DNA of 64,000 nucleotides, taken from the NCBI RefSeq assembly GCF_016019955.1, contig NZ_JAECRZ010000015.1, positions 1 through 64,000 on the forward strand, read 5' to 3'. Source of the DNA: Thiosulfatihalobacter marinus (GTDB lineage Bacteria; Pseudomonadota; Alphaproteobacteria; Rhodobacterales; Rhodobacteraceae). Position 1 is the first letter of the stretch. Each line of letters opens with the position of its first letter. Both the position numbers and the translations under genes were made by a program. Under the pieces are notes generated by a model. That model did not search any database and had not been told where the DNA came from. It saw nothing but the letters and a program-made list of their open reading frames with translations. This document shows, in pieces, positions 41,912-51,561 of this stretch.

Positions 41912-43107
41912 TTGACGGTGCTCCACTGAACGATCGGATAGGCGGATTTCCAGCCGCGTTTGCGCCCCAGGGGGTGGGATCGGGCCAGTTCTATCCGCAG
42001 CATGTCGCCGCCCTTTTCGGCGTGCCACGTGGCAAGCAGGGACTCGGCCTCCAGCGTGACGGCGTTGGCGACCAGGCGCGCGCCATGTGGCAAGGCAGCC
42101 CATACGTGTGCCAACAGGTCGGTATCAAGCCCGCCGCCGATGAAAACCGCATCCGGCGGGGGCAGGTTATTCAGAGCGTCGGGGGCGGTTCCGGTGATCA
42201 CGGTCAGCCGGTCCGCGCCAAGCGCGGCGGCATTTGAGCGAATGCGGTCTGCGCGGGTGGGGCTGGTTTCGATGGCACTGGCGCGGGTGGTGGGATGCGC
42301 CCAGAGCCATTCGATGGAGATCGAGCCGGAGCCACCACCGATATCCCAGAGATGTTCGCCGGGTTTCGGTGCCAGGGCCGACAGGGTCAGCGCGCGCACC
42401 GGGCGTTTGGTGATCTGCCCGTCATGGTCAAAAAGGTCATCCGGGCGACCGGAGGCAAGGGGGATCGGCGGGCCATCGCCCCGGATGTCAAGCCCTAGGC
42501 AGACCGGGTGCCGGATATCGCCAAAGGCAAAATCCCGGGCGGTCGTGGCCCGGATACGCTGGCGCGGACCACCGAGGGCCTCCATGACATGCAGGGTGCT
42601 GGCGCCGAAACCAATTTCCGTCAGCCATTGGGCAAGGCTGATGGCCGCCGCGCCGTCGCGCAGGGTGACGAGGGCGCGCTGGGCGTTGTGCAGATGGGGG
42701 CGCAGCCGGGCAAGGGGCGCGGCGTGCAGGCCCATGGTGAGGGTTTGATCCAGCGGCCAGCCAAGGGCGGCGGCGGCATGGGACATGGCCGAAGGAGCGG
42801 GCAGGGTGCGGTATTCCGATGTGCCCAAATGCTGCGCCAGTGTGGCGCCCGCGCCGTGCCAGAACGGATCTCCCGAAGCGAGGACAACCGTGGGCGTGCC
42901 ACGATGGGCCAACAGCAGCGGGATGCCATCGGCAAAAGGGACAGGCCATTGGATGATTTGGGCCGTCATGTCCGGCAACAGGGACAGGTGGCGGGCGGCG
43001 CCCATGACGATATGTGCCTGATCCAGCGCTTTGCGGCTTGCGGGGGGGAGGCCATCCGGTCCATCTTCGCCCAAGCCCATGATCGTCAGCCAGGGAGTGT
43101 CAGACAT
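41908..43107 (-). CDS. cobL: precorrin-6Y C5,15-methyltransferase (decarboxylating)
   Basis: A 399-residue bifunctional enzyme. The N-terminal CbiE-like half (LTIMGLGEDGPDGLP, VVLASGDPFWHGAGATL) methylates C-5 and C-15; the C-terminal CbiT-like half (HLWDIGGGSGSISIEWLWAH) decarboxylates the C-12 acetate and methylates C-15. This makes precorrin-8X from dihydro-precorrin-6. The start codon at 43107-43105 overlaps the start of the divergent cobK within CATG. A putative AAGGAG ribosome site lies inside cobK codons. Confidence 0.94.
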   Translation of the reverse strand: MSDTPWLTIMGLGEDGPDGLPPASRKALDQAHIVMGAARHLSLLPDMTAQIIQWPVPFADGIPLLLAHRGTPTVVLASGDPFWHGAGATLAQHLGTSEYRTLPAPSAMSHAAAALGWPLDQTLTMGLHAAPLARLRPHLHNAQRALVTLRDGAAAISLAQWLTEIGFGASTLHVMEALGGPRQRIRATTARDFAFGDIRHPVCLGLDIRGDGPPIPLASGRPDDLFDHDGQITKRPVRALTLSALAPKPGEHLWDIGGGSGSISIEWLWAHPTTRASAIETSPTRADRIRSNAAALGADRLTVITGTAPDALNNLPPPDAVFIGGGLDTDLLAHVWAALPHGARLVANAVTLEAESLLATWHAEKGGDMLRIELARSHPLGRKRGWKSAYPIVQWSTVK

Positions 43108-43843
43108 GGTTCCCAATCTCCTTGTTCTGGGCGGCACGACCGAGGCGAGCGCCCTGGCCCAGGCCGTGGCCGAGCGTGGATTGCGCGCGGTATTCTCTTA
43201 TGCGGGCCGTGTGGCCAGCCCCAGCGATCAGCCGATTCCGACGCGGGTGGGCGGATTTGGTGGCGTGGACGGTCTGACCCGCTATTTGCACGAGCATAGC
43301 ATCACCCATGTCATTGACGCCACACACCCTTTTGCCGCGCGGATGAGCTGGAATGCCTATCATGCCTGCGGTGCCGCCGGGGTGCGGCTGGTGGCGTTGA
43401 CGCGGCCGGAATGGCAGGCGCAAATGGGCGATGCGTGGACCCGCGTGGCGGATGTGGAGGAGACCGTGGCGGCGCTGAACGGGCCTGCCCGCAGAGTGAT
43501 GCTTGCGCTTGGCAAGCTGAATTTGCCGGCTTTTGCGGCGCAGCCCCAGCACCACTATATCCTGCGTCTGGTTGATGAACCGGACAGGCCGATCACGTTG
43601 CCGCATCATACGGTGGTGGTGGCGCGGGGGCCTTTTGACGCGGCGGGCGACATGGCCTTGTTCCGCGAACACGGGGTCGAGGTGGTGGTGTGCAAGAATG
43701 CCGGGGGCGCGGGTGCCGAGGCCAAGTTGCACGCGGCGCGAATACTGGGGCTGCCGGTGATCATGATCGACAGGCCGGACTTGCCGCCGCGCGTTGAGGT
43801 GGCAACGGTTGCCGAAGTATTGGCGTGGGTGGTCGCCGATTGA
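43106..43843 (+). CDS. cobK: precorrin-6A reductase
   Basis: A 245-residue NADPH-dependent reductase converting precorrin-6A to precorrin-6B, the step before CobL. The start LLVLGGTTEASALAQAVAE is the family signature; THVIDATHPFAARMSWNA and NAGGAGAEAKLHAARILGLP follow. It is on the opposite strand from the rest of the set. Its start ATG 43106 shares two bases with the cobL start, and its ribosome site AGGGAG (43093-43098) lies inside cobL. It converges on cobJ. Confidence 0.93.
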   Translation: MVPNLLVLGGTTEASALAQAVAERGLRAVFSYAGRVASPSDQPIPTRVGGFGGVDGLTRYLHEHSITHVIDATHPFAARMSWNAYHACGAAGVRLVALTRPEWQAQMGDAWTRVADVEETVAALNGPARRVMLALGKLNLPAFAAQPQHHYILRLVDEPDRPITLPHHTVVVARGPFDAAGDMALFREHGVEVVVCKNAGGAGAEAKLHAARILGLPVIMIDRPDLPPRVEVATVAEVLAWVVAD

Positions 43844-43974
43844 GGCTGCTTCGCGCACGTCCTGCCGGGTGGACATCTGAAACCGCGGTGCTGGAAAGTG
43901 GTGGCATTGCGCCCGTGTCGCGCCTGGTATGTGGGGCGGGCTCGGCGTCGACCCGGAGCGCAGGCGATCCGGTC

Positions 43975-44730
43975 TCATTCGTCCTCGACCGAGCGCGGGG
44001 TGTAGACGAATGGCGCGCCGGCGCGTTCGATGATCCGGGTGCGCGAAGACCCAAGCAGGACGATTGTGCGCATGTCGGCCATGTCGGGCGTTGCCTTGGG
44101 GAGCGGGACGATATTGATCGTTTGGTCGGGGCGCGACACGTTGCGGGCAAAGATGATCGGGCGGGAGTCGGCACAGGTATCCTGAAGTGTTTTCAGGGCT
44201 TTTTCAAAGCCTTCTGGCCGTGACTTTGAGCGCGGATTGTAAAAGGCCATGGCAAAATCGGCCTCTGCCGCAAGACGCAGGCGTTTGTCGATCAGGGCCC
44301 AGGGTTTGAGGTTGTCGCTCAGGTTGATCGCGCAGAAATCATGCCCCAGCGGCGCGCCGCAGGCCGCAGAGGCGGCGAGCATCGCGGTTATGCCGGGCAA
44401 GACCTGAATGTCGAGATCGCGCCAATGCGGCGCGCCCTGCTCCACGGCTTCGAACACGGCGGCGGCCATGGCAAACATGCCCGGATCGCCCGAAGACACC
44501 ACCACGACATGTTTGCCCTGGGCAGCCATTTCCAGCGCATGGCGGGAGCGGTCGATCTCGACCCGGTTGTCGGAAGGATGCAGCGTCAGGCCCGGACGGG
44601 CGGAGATGCGTTCGACATAGGGGATATAGCCCACGATATCGGTGGCGTGGCCGAGGGCGTGCTGCACCTGGGGGGTGATCATGGCGTCGTTTCCCGGCCC
44701 CAGACCGGCGATAACCAAAGAGCCGGTCAT
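43975..44730 (-). CDS. cobJ: precorrin-3B C17-methyltransferase
   Basis: A 251-residue enzyme catalysing ring contraction and C-17 methylation to precorrin-4. VIAGLGPGNDAMITPQVQHAL, VGYIPYVER, VVVVSSGDPGMFAMAAAVFE and LPGITAMLAASA are all typical, as is DFAMAFYNPRSKSRP. It ends the riboswitch-led operon. The start overlaps the cobI stop by ATGA. The 131 bases between it and the convergent cobK contain no gene. Confidence 0.95.
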   Translation of the reverse strand: MTGSLVIAGLGPGNDAMITPQVQHALGHATDIVGYIPYVERISARPGLTLHPSDNRVEIDRSRHALEMAAQGKHVVVVSSGDPGMFAMAAAVFEAVEQGAPHWRDLDIQVLPGITAMLAASAACGAPLGHDFCAINLSDNLKPWALIDKRLRLAAEADFAMAFYNPRSKSRPEGFEKALKTLQDTCADSRPIIFARNVSRPDQTINIVPLPKATPDMADMRTIVLLGSSRTRIIERAGAPFVYTPRSVEDE

Positions 44731-45452
44731 GGGCGGCGCCCCTGGCCGTGCACGATTATGATCGAGAAATAGGGTGTGCCGGTATCCGTCATGTCAGACA
44801 GTTTGGTGACGGTTTGTTTTTCGCCCATTGTGGCAAATTGCACCAGCCAGGCATCGTCGTATTTGCCGCCGTCTTTCAACGCGGCGACAACCTTGTCGTA
44901 ATTGCTGCCGATCTTCATGACCACCAGCGCGTCGGTCTGGCGGATATGCGTTGTCAGCTTGTCCTGCGGCAGCGTGCCCATCAACACGGTCAGCACATCG
45001 TCACCCCAGGTGATCGGGGTTTCGGTTGCGGTCCATGCACCGGACATGCCGGTGATCGCCGGGATGACCTCGACAGGCACAACGTCGCGCAGCCGGGCAT
45101 AGAGATGCATGAAGGAGCCATAAAAGAACGGATCGCCTTCGCACAGAACCACAACGTCTTCGCCGGCGGTGGCCAGCGCGGTCAGGTGCTGCGTCACCTC
45201 GGCGTAAAAGGCTGACAGCAATTCGTTGTAGCGCGGATCATGCACCGGGATCTCTGTGGTGACAGGGTATTCCATCGGAATTTCCCGCGCGCCGGATGGC
45301 AGCAAGCCTTCGACGATCTGGCGCGCCTGGCCCTTTCGCCCCTTTTTGCGGAAGAACGCCACATGTCTGGCATTGGTCAGCAAGCGATGCGACCGCACGC
45401 TCATCAGATCGGGATCGCCGGGCCCAAGCCCAAGCCCATAGATAGTGCCCAT
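44727..45452 (-). CDS. cobI: precorrin-2 C20-methyltransferase
   Basis: A 241-residue enzyme making precorrin-3A from precorrin-2. IYGLGLGPGDPDLMSVRSHR at the start, VVVLCEGDPFFYGSFMHLYAR and VIPAITGMSGAW are diagnostic. Two starts are possible: 45458 forms an ATGA overlap with cobH, whereas 45452 has AAGGA at a proper distance; I chose the latter. Confidence 0.94.
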   Translation of the reverse strand: MGTIYGLGLGPGDPDLMSVRSHRLLTNARHVAFFRKKGRKGQARQIVEGLLPSGAREIPMEYPVTTEIPVHDPRYNELLSAFYAEVTQHLTALATAGEDVVVLCEGDPFFYGSFMHLYARLRDVVPVEVIPAITGMSGAWTATETPITWGDDVLTVLMGTLPQDKLTTHIRQTDALVVMKIGSNYDKVVAALKDGGKYDDAWLVQFATMGEKQTVTKLSDMTDTGTPYFSIIIVHGQGRRP

Positions 45453-45454
45453 GG

Positions 45455-46084
45455 TCATTCCTTGCGGCTTGCGATGGCGTTGATGGCGGCGACGGTCATG
45501 GCAGAGCCGCCAAGGCGCCCTTCGACAATCATGCAGGGCACGGGCCGGTCTGCCCAAAGCGCGTCCTTGCTTTCGCGCGCGCCGACAAATCCCACCGGAC
45601 AGCCGATGATGGCCGCCGGGCGGGGGCAGGCCGGGTCTTCCAGCATGTTGAGCAGATGAAACAGCGCGGTGGGTGCGTTGCCGATGGCGACGATGGCGCC
45701 GCCCAGACGATCGCGCCAGTGTTCCAACGCCGCGGCAGAGCGGGTGTTGCCGATCCTTGCGGCCAGGTCGTGAATGCCCGGGGCGTGCAAGGTGCAGATC
45801 ACCTGGTTGTCCGCGGGCAGGCGCGGGCGGGTGACACCCTCGGAGACCATGCGCGCATCGCAGAAGATCGGCGCGCCGCCTTCCATCGCCATGCGCGCGG
45901 CGGCCACCATGCCGGGAGTGAAACGCACGTGTTTTTCAAGGCCGATCATGCCGGCGGCGTGGATCATGCGCACGACCACTTGTTCTTCGTCAACATCAAA
46001 CGCGGCCAGATCGGCCTCGCGGCGGATAGTGGCAAAGCTCTCGTCATAGATGGCCTGGCCGTTCTTTTCGTATTCGTATGGCAT
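45455..46084 (-). CDS. cobH: precorrin-8X methylmutase
   Basis: A 209-residue enzyme moving the C-11 methyl group to C-12, giving hydrogenobyrinic acid. The catalytic histidine lies in RMIHAAGMIGLEKHVRF (about 40-56). PIFCDARMVSEGVTR and IIGCPVGFVGARESKDAL are conserved. Start 46084 overlaps the cobG stop as TGATG. Confidence 0.95.
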   Translation of the reverse strand: MPYEYEKNGQAIYDESFATIRREADLAAFDVDEEQVVVRMIHAAGMIGLEKHVRFTPGMVAAARMAMEGGAPIFCDARMVSEGVTRPRLPADNQVICTLHAPGIHDLAARIGNTRSAAALEHWRDRLGGAIVAIGNAPTALFHLLNMLEDPACPRPAAIIGCPVGFVGARESKDALWADRPVPCMIVEGRLGGSAMTVAAINAIASRKE

Positions 46085-47217
46085 CAAAGCTCTCCGATGC
46101 GCCGGGCAAGGGTTTCGGGCGCAAGGCCGGTCAGGGACGGCTCATCCCACGGGTGGCCATTGCGGACAAGGTTGAAAGCGCCATCGACGCCAACAAGGGT
46201 TGTGGCGCAGGCACGCGGCCGGGCGCAGCCCTTTGCGCAGCCGCTGATGTGCAGGGGCCCGCGGATCTGTGCCGCAAGCTGGCGCGCCAAGGTGCGTGTT
46301 TCGACGCTGGCCGCGTTGCAGAGCGGCGCGCCGGGGCAGGCATCCACGTGCAAGAGCGGATCATCGGGGCGTGTGATGAAATCGGATGTGGCAACCGGTT
46401 CGGCGCCTTCAAGCAGGAAAAGCCGCCAGGGCGTGACACGCATCGCCTGTGCATCGGTTGATGTGATCAGGGTGCGCAGGCCGGTGGCGTCGAGTTGGCC
46501 GAACACCGCGCCAAAGAGCGTACCATTGACGGTTTGACCGGCGGTGACACCCCGGGCCGGAGCCGCCGGCAACACCGCTTGCCAGTCGGCGGGGGGCGGG
46601 ACAAGGGCGGTGTGGTTGGCCATGCGCCGATGCGCCGGGCCTTCGGTGTTCACAAACCAATGCGCCATCTCGATCAGGGCATCGATCGCCTCGTCCGCCC
46701 TTACGGTGCGTCCTCGGGACATGCCATCCGCGCGAAGCATCAATTCGCCATTTGAGGTGCGTTCCAATCGAAAATCAGCGGAGTTCCGGGTGAACACCGG
46801 TGCCTTTCCGGTGTCGATCGCATAGCCGATCTTGGCGGGAAGATCTGGAAGCTCCCCCAGTCGTGCGGTGAGTTCCGTGGCGAGCCTTTGGGTTTCGCCG
46901 CCCTCGCGCCAGAACGGCGCCACAAGGACATTGCGGCGGCTTTCGAGCGCGGGATCGTCGGGCAGAAGGCCAAGGGCATGAAGCTGATCCAGCAAGTCCA
47001 TGTGATCGGTCTCGGCAACACCGCGAATTTGCAGGTTTGCGCGGCTGGTCAGATCGATCAGGCCAGAGCCGAAGCGTTGTGCCGCATCGCACAGGCCCAG
47101 CACCTGATCGCGGCTCAGGCGGGCAAGAACGGGGCGCACGCGCACCACCAGTCCGTCGCCCGACATCATCGGGCGAAAGGCGCCGGGGCACCATCCCTTT
47201 GCGTCGGGTCGGCTCAT
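46084..47217 (-). CDS. cobG: precorrin-3B synthase
   Basis: A 377-residue Fe-S monooxygenase of the aerobic pathway making the C-20 hydroxy gamma-lactone from precorrin-3A with O2. The sulfite/nitrite-reductase-like repeat is visible in GLIDLTSRANLQIRGV, and the cluster-binding cysteines in DACPGAPLCNAASVETR and HISGCAKGCARPRACAT. CobG proves the oxygen-dependent route. Its start overlaps the cobN stop by ATGA. Confidence 0.93.
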   Translation of the reverse strand: MSRPDAKGWCPGAFRPMMSGDGLVVRVRPVLARLSRDQVLGLCDAAQRFGSGLIDLTSRANLQIRGVAETDHMDLLDQLHALGLLPDDPALESRRNVLVAPFWREGGETQRLATELTARLGELPDLPAKIGYAIDTGKAPVFTRNSADFRLERTSNGELMLRADGMSRGRTVRADEAIDALIEMAHWFVNTEGPAHRRMANHTALVPPPADWQAVLPAAPARGVTAGQTVNGTLFGAVFGQLDATGLRTLITSTDAQAMRVTPWRLFLLEGAEPVATSDFITRPDDPLLHVDACPGAPLCNAASVETRTLARQLAAQIRGPLHISGCAKGCARPRACATTLVGVDGAFNLVRNGHPWDEPSLTGLAPETLARRIGEL

Positions 47218-50200
47218 GTCAGGCGCTCCAGATCAGCCAGGATCGAGTTGCGCCGCGTCGTCCAGAGACCGGCCTCGTGAAGCGAGGCAAAGCGGTCCCG
47301 CATGGCGGCAAGCGCCTGTGGATTTTCCCGTTCGAGAAAGGCGACAACGTCTTCATTTCCAAGCGTGGCGTCGTGATAGGCGTCAAAGAGTTGCGGCGGC
47401 ACGGCGCCGGCAAGATGGGCAAAGGCCGCCATGTGATCCAGCGTGGCGGCCATTTCGGCCCCGCCCCGAAAGCCGTGGCGCATCATGCCGGCAAGCCAGT
47501 CGGAATTGGCGGCGCGGGCATGGACGACGCGGGCGATTTCCTCGGTGAGGCCGCGCGCGCGCGGCGCGTTGGGGTTGGTATTGTCCACGTGGTACAGCGC
47601 CGCCTTGCCGCCGGTGAGTTTCTGCGCGGCGGCAAACCCGGCCTCGTGCGCGGCATAGTCTGACGCCAGCAGCAGATCGGTTTCGGGCAGGTCTTGCAGA
47701 TGCACGAAGCTGTCCGCATTGGCGACACGTTCGGCGATGCCGTCGCGATCGCGGGTTTGCGTGCCGTCGTCCAGCGCCCATGCAGAGGCGTTGAGCCATG
47801 CATCGCCCGCCGCGCGGCGTCCTTCGTCGGAATAATCTTCGAGGGCGTGGCCCATGCCAAGCCCATAGCTGCCCGGCGCCGGGCCGTAGACGCGGGGCGC
47901 GGTGACACGACCGGCAAACGGGTTCCAGTCGGCCGCCTCGTCCCGTTCACTTAGCGCGCGGATGGCCTGGCCAAACAAGGCAGAGAGCGTGGGGAACACG
48001 TCGCGGAAAAGCCCCGACACGCGCAATGTCACGTCAATGCGGGGCCGCTCGAGCATCGCGATAGGCAGAATTTCCACGCCGCTGACCCTCTCGCTGCCAT
48101 CGTCCCACACAGGTTTGGCGCCCAACAGGTGCAACGCCATGGCAAACTCTTCGCCCGCCGTGCGCATGGTGGCCGATCCCCAGAGATCGACTATCAGGTT
48201 GCGTGGATAATCGCCTTCGTCCTGAAGATGCTTTCGCACCAGTTCCTCGGCCAGTTTCACCCCCTGGGCATAGGCCGCACGGGTGGGAACGGAGCGGGGA
48301 TCGGTGGTGTAGAGATTGCGCCCGGTTGGCAGAACATCCTGGCGGCCACGATAGGGCGACCCCGAGGGGCCCGCGTTGACGCGCAAACCATTGAGGGCGC
48401 GGATCAAACCCCGTTTTTCGGCATCGGCCGAAGGGGCCGCGTCGAATGTGCCTTGGGTTTGTGGCGCGCGACCGAAGATGTGCAAACCGTCGCCGAACTG
48501 GCTTTCCTTGATGTCGCACACGAAAGTGTCGATCCGGGTGATGGTCTCGGCCAGGGAGGTTGCATCTTTCAGGCCAAGTTCTTCTTGTAAACCAAGAGAT
48601 TGCGCCTCGTCGCTGATGTTTTTCCGGAGCCGGTCGCGGCGTTTGGGATCCAGCCCGTCGGCATTGGAGAATTCATCCAGCAGCGATTCCAGCCGGGCGA
48701 ACTTTTTCGGTGTGGCAGAGGATCTGAGCGGTGGCGGCACATGGCCCAGCGTCACCGCGCCTATGCGTCGCTTGGCTTGTGCGGCCTCGCCGGGGTCGTT
48801 GACGATGAAGGGGTAGATCACGGGCGTGTCAGCGACAAGCACTTCGGGCCAGCACGTGCCGGACAGGGCGACCGATTTGCCGGGCAGCCATTCCAGCGTG
48901 CCATGAGCGCCCACATGGATCAGCGCGTCAATATTCTGAACTTGCCGCAGCCACAGATAGAAAGCCACGTAGGAATGGCGCGGGGTGCGGGTGAGATCAT
49001 GATATTCATCATCGCGTCGTGTGTCGGTGCCGCGTTCAGGTTGCAATGCAATCAAGGCGTTACCGCGCGAAGTTGCCGTGAAATGAAAGGCGCCGTCGCG
49101 GGTGATCGGGTCGTCCTCGGGTGCTCCCCAACTGTCTCTCAACGCGTCTTGCAACGGTTGGGGAAGCGTCGAAAACGCAGCTTTGTAGGCATCGAGTGAC
49201 CATGTAAGTATGTGCGATTGCAGGCTTGCGGTCAGGCCCTCTGTGCCGGTTTCGATGGCGTAGCCCGCTTCTCTCAGATCGTCGAGCATCGCCTCGACGC
49301 TGGCCAGCGGGTCAAGCCCGACAGCGTGCGCCATGTTCCAGTCCCTGCCCGGATAGGTGCTGAGCACGATGGCCAGTTGTTTCCCGGAATTCGGCTTTTG
49401 GGCCAGCGACACCCAGCCCTGCACCCTGTTGGCCAGCGCGTCGATGCGTTCGGCCTCGGTGCGGTGGGCAAAGCGGGAGTATTCCAGCTCGGGATCCTTT
49501 TTGCCGGGCTCCTTGAAAGAGGCGACACCGGCAAAAATCCGTCCGTCCACCTCGGGCAGGACGACATGCATGGCAAGGTCCGCCGGGGAAAGGCCGCGCT
49601 CGGCCTCGGCCCAGGCCTTGCGGCGCGAGGTCGAGAGCGCGACCTGAAACACGGGGGCGTCGGTGACATCGAGCGGGGAGGTGCCATCGGCGCCCTTGCC
49701 GGAAAAGGCGGTGGCGTTGACGATTGCGGCGGGGCCCAGTGCGCGCAGTTGCCCGGCCAGCCAGCGCGCAGAGTCGGGTTGTTTCAGCGAGGGTGCGAAA
49801 AGGCCGATCACGTCAAATCCGCGGGTGCGGAACGCGGCAAACATTGCCTCGATTGGGGCGGTGTCGGCGGCGCTGACATAAGCGCGGTAAAAGGTGAGCG
49901 CGATCAGAGGTTTGGACGTGTCGCGGATGTGTTCTGCCTTGCAAAGCCCGGTTTCGGGCGTCCATGCCCCGCAATCCGGGAGAGTCTTGGAGCCGGGCAC
50001 AGGGCGCGCATAAAGCCCGGCCGCCAGAGCCAGTTGCGCCAGCGCCGCCTGTGCCGCAATCGCGCCGCCTGTATCGCACAGGTGGGTCAGGCGATGCAGG
50101 GTGCTGACTGGGAGGGTAGAGACCGCGTCCAGCCGTTCGTCGGGGCGGCCATCGGCGGGCAGCACCGCCAGCGCGATGCCCTTTTCCTGCGCCAGCCCCT

Positions 50201-50501
50201 GTACCTGCCGGATGCCATAGGGCCAATAAGAGATGCCGCCGATCAGCCGGATCAGGATCGCCTTGGCGCCATGCAGGGTTTGTTCGATATAGGTATCGAC
50301 GGATAGCGGATGTTTCAGCGCCGCGAGATTGGCAAGCCGCAAGGACGGCAGATCGCCATTGGCGCGATGCCAGCCCGCCGCGAACGCACCAAGGTCGGAA
50401 TCGGAAAACGACAGCACCACCAGATCGGCCGGGGCCTGGCCCAGGTCGATCGGGGTTTCGGTTTCATCCAACCCGTGGCTTTCGCGAAAGACGACGTGCA
50501 T
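47214..50501 (-). CDS. cobN: cobaltochelatase subunit CobN
   Basis: A 1095-residue large subunit of the ATP-dependent cobalt chelatase, which inserts Co2+ into hydrogenobyrinic acid a,c-diamide together with CobS and CobT (not in this window). Similar to magnesium chelatase BchH/ChlH. Features: HVGAHGTLEWLPGKSVALSG near residue 530, YPFIVNDPGEAAQAKRRIGA, PSGSPYRGRQDVLPTGRNLY, and LWGSATMRTAGEEFAMALHLLG (each shown as short segments). It begins 7 bases after cobW. Confidence 0.95.
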   Translation of the reverse strand: MHVVFRESHGLDETETPIDLGQAPADLVVLSFSDSDLGAFAAGWHRANGDLPSLRLANLAALKHPLSVDTYIEQTLHGAKAILIRLIGGISYWPYGIRQVQGLAQEKGIALAVLPADGRPDERLDAVSTLPVSTLHRLTHLCDTGGAIAAQAALAQLALAAGLYARPVPGSKTLPDCGAWTPETGLCKAEHIRDTSKPLIALTFYRAYVSAADTAPIEAMFAAFRTRGFDVIGLFAPSLKQPDSARWLAGQLRALGPAAIVNATAFSGKGADGTSPLDVTDAPVFQVALSTSRRKAWAEAERGLSPADLAMHVVLPEVDGRIFAGVASFKEPGKKDPELEYSRFAHRTEAERIDALANRVQGWVSLAQKPNSGKQLAIVLSTYPGRDWNMAHAVGLDPLASVEAMLDDLREAGYAIETGTEGLTASLQSHILTWSLDAYKAAFSTLPQPLQDALRDSWGAPEDDPITRDGAFHFTATSRGNALIALQPERGTDTRRDDEYHDLTRTPRHSYVAFYLWLRQVQNIDALIHVGAHGTLEWLPGKSVALSGTCWPEVLVADTPVIYPFIVNDPGEAAQAKRRIGAVTLGHVPPPLRSSATPKKFARLESLLDEFSNADGLDPKRRDRLRKNISDEAQSLGLQEELGLKDATSLAETITRIDTFVCDIKESQFGDGLHIFGRAPQTQGTFDAAPSADAEKRGLIRALNGLRVNAGPSGSPYRGRQDVLPTGRNLYTTDPRSVPTRAAYAQGVKLAEELVRKHLQDEGDYPRNLIVDLWGSATMRTAGEEFAMALHLLGAKPVWDDGSERVSGVEILPIAMLERPRIDVTLRVSGLFRDVFPTLSALFGQAIRALSERDEAADWNPFAGRVTAPRVYGPAPGSYGLGMGHALEDYSDEGRRAAGDAWLNASAWALDDGTQTRDRDGIAERVANADSFVHLQDLPETDLLLASDYAAHEAGFAAAQKLTGGKAALYHVDNTNPNAPRARGLTEEIARVVHARAANSDWLAGMMRHGFRGGAEMAATLDHMAAFAHLAGAVPPQLFDAYHDATLGNEDVVAFLERENPQALAAMRDRFASLHEAGLWTTRRNSILADLERLT

Positions 50502-50508
50502 GGCGGTG

Positions 50509-51561
50509 TCAGTCTACCAGAGCGGCGCGGATATTGGCCTCGTTGATGTCATCATGCTCGGCGATCACCACCATGCGGCCCTGGCGGGCCTCGCCGGGGT
50601 GCCAGGGGCGGTCGAACTGGTGGCGCACACGGGCGCCCACGGCCTGCACCAGAAGGCGCATGGGTTTGCCCGCAACAGCGGCATAGCCCTTGACGCGCAG
50701 GATATTCTGCTCCTTGGCGAGCCTTTCGATCCTGGCGGCCAGCGCGGCGGGATCGGATTGTTCGGGGATCTCGATCACCACGCTTTCGAAATCGTCATGT
50801 TCGTGATCGTCGGCCCCGTCGTGATGGGAGGGGCGATTGCCGATGTCGTCTTCGGCGGCGGCGCCAAGGCCAAGGATCACACGCGCATCCACGAGGCCTT
50901 CGGCCACCTCCACCACGGGAAGGGCGCGCGGGGCTTCGGAAAGGACGATTTTTCTGGCCCTGGCAACACCTTCGGGGCCGGCGAGGTCGGGCTTGGTCAA
51001 TAGAACGATGTCGGCACAGGAGACCTGATCGCCGAATACCTCGGAGAGTGGCGTTTCGTGATCCAGCGAGTCGTCCGCTTCGCGCTGGGCATCGACGGCC
51101 GCCACGTTGGGCGCGAAACGGCCATCGGCCACGGCCTCGGCATCGGCCAGCGCAATCACGCCGTCCACCGTGATCCTGGAGCGGATATCGGGCCAGTCGA
51201 ACGCCTTCAGCAGCGGTTTGGGCAGGGCAAGGCCGGACGTTTCGATCAGGATATGATCGGGACGCGGTTCGAGCGCCATCAGCGCCTCGATGGTGGGGAT
51301 GAAATCGTCGGCCACGGTGCAGCAGATACAGCCATTGGCCAGTTCCATGATGTTTTCCGCCGGGCAATCGGGAATGGCGCAGGATTTCAGGATTTCGCCA
51401 TCCACGCCCACGTCGCCAAATTCATTGACCACCACGGCAAGGCGTTTGCCTTGCGGGTTCTGGATCAGGTTGCGGATCAGAGTGGTCTTGCCCGAGCCAA
51501 GAAAGCCGGTGATCACGGTGACGGGGAGTTTTTCCAGGGAAGTCTTTGGCGGGGTGCTCAT
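50509..51561 (-). CDS. cobW: CobW family GTP-dependent metallochaperone
   Basis: A 350-residue G3E-family GTPase thought to deliver cobalt to the CobNST chelatase. Walker A GFLGSGKT at 19-26, the metal site GCICC near residue 76, ETSGLALPKPLL (switch region) and the NKxD-equivalent TKPD are visible. A histidine/aspartate-rich insert (HHDGADDHEHDD) lies before the C-terminal CobW_C domain. The start 51561 overlaps the DUF1636 stop by ATGA. Confidence 0.94.
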   Translation of the reverse strand: MSTPPKTSLEKLPVTVITGFLGSGKTTLIRNLIQNPQGKRLAVVVNEFGDVGVDGEILKSCAIPDCPAENIMELANGCICCTVADDFIPTIEALMALEPRPDHILIETSGLALPKPLLKAFDWPDIRSRITVDGVIALADAEAVADGRFAPNVAAVDAQREADDSLDHETPLSEVFGDQVSCADIVLLTKPDLAGPEGVARARKIVLSEAPRALPVVEVAEGLVDARVILGLGAAAEDDIGNRPSHHDGADDHEHDDFESVVIEIPEQSDPAALAARIERLAKEQNILRVKGYAAVAGKPMRLLVQAVGARVRHQFDRPWHPGEARQGRMVVIAEHDDINEANIRAALVD

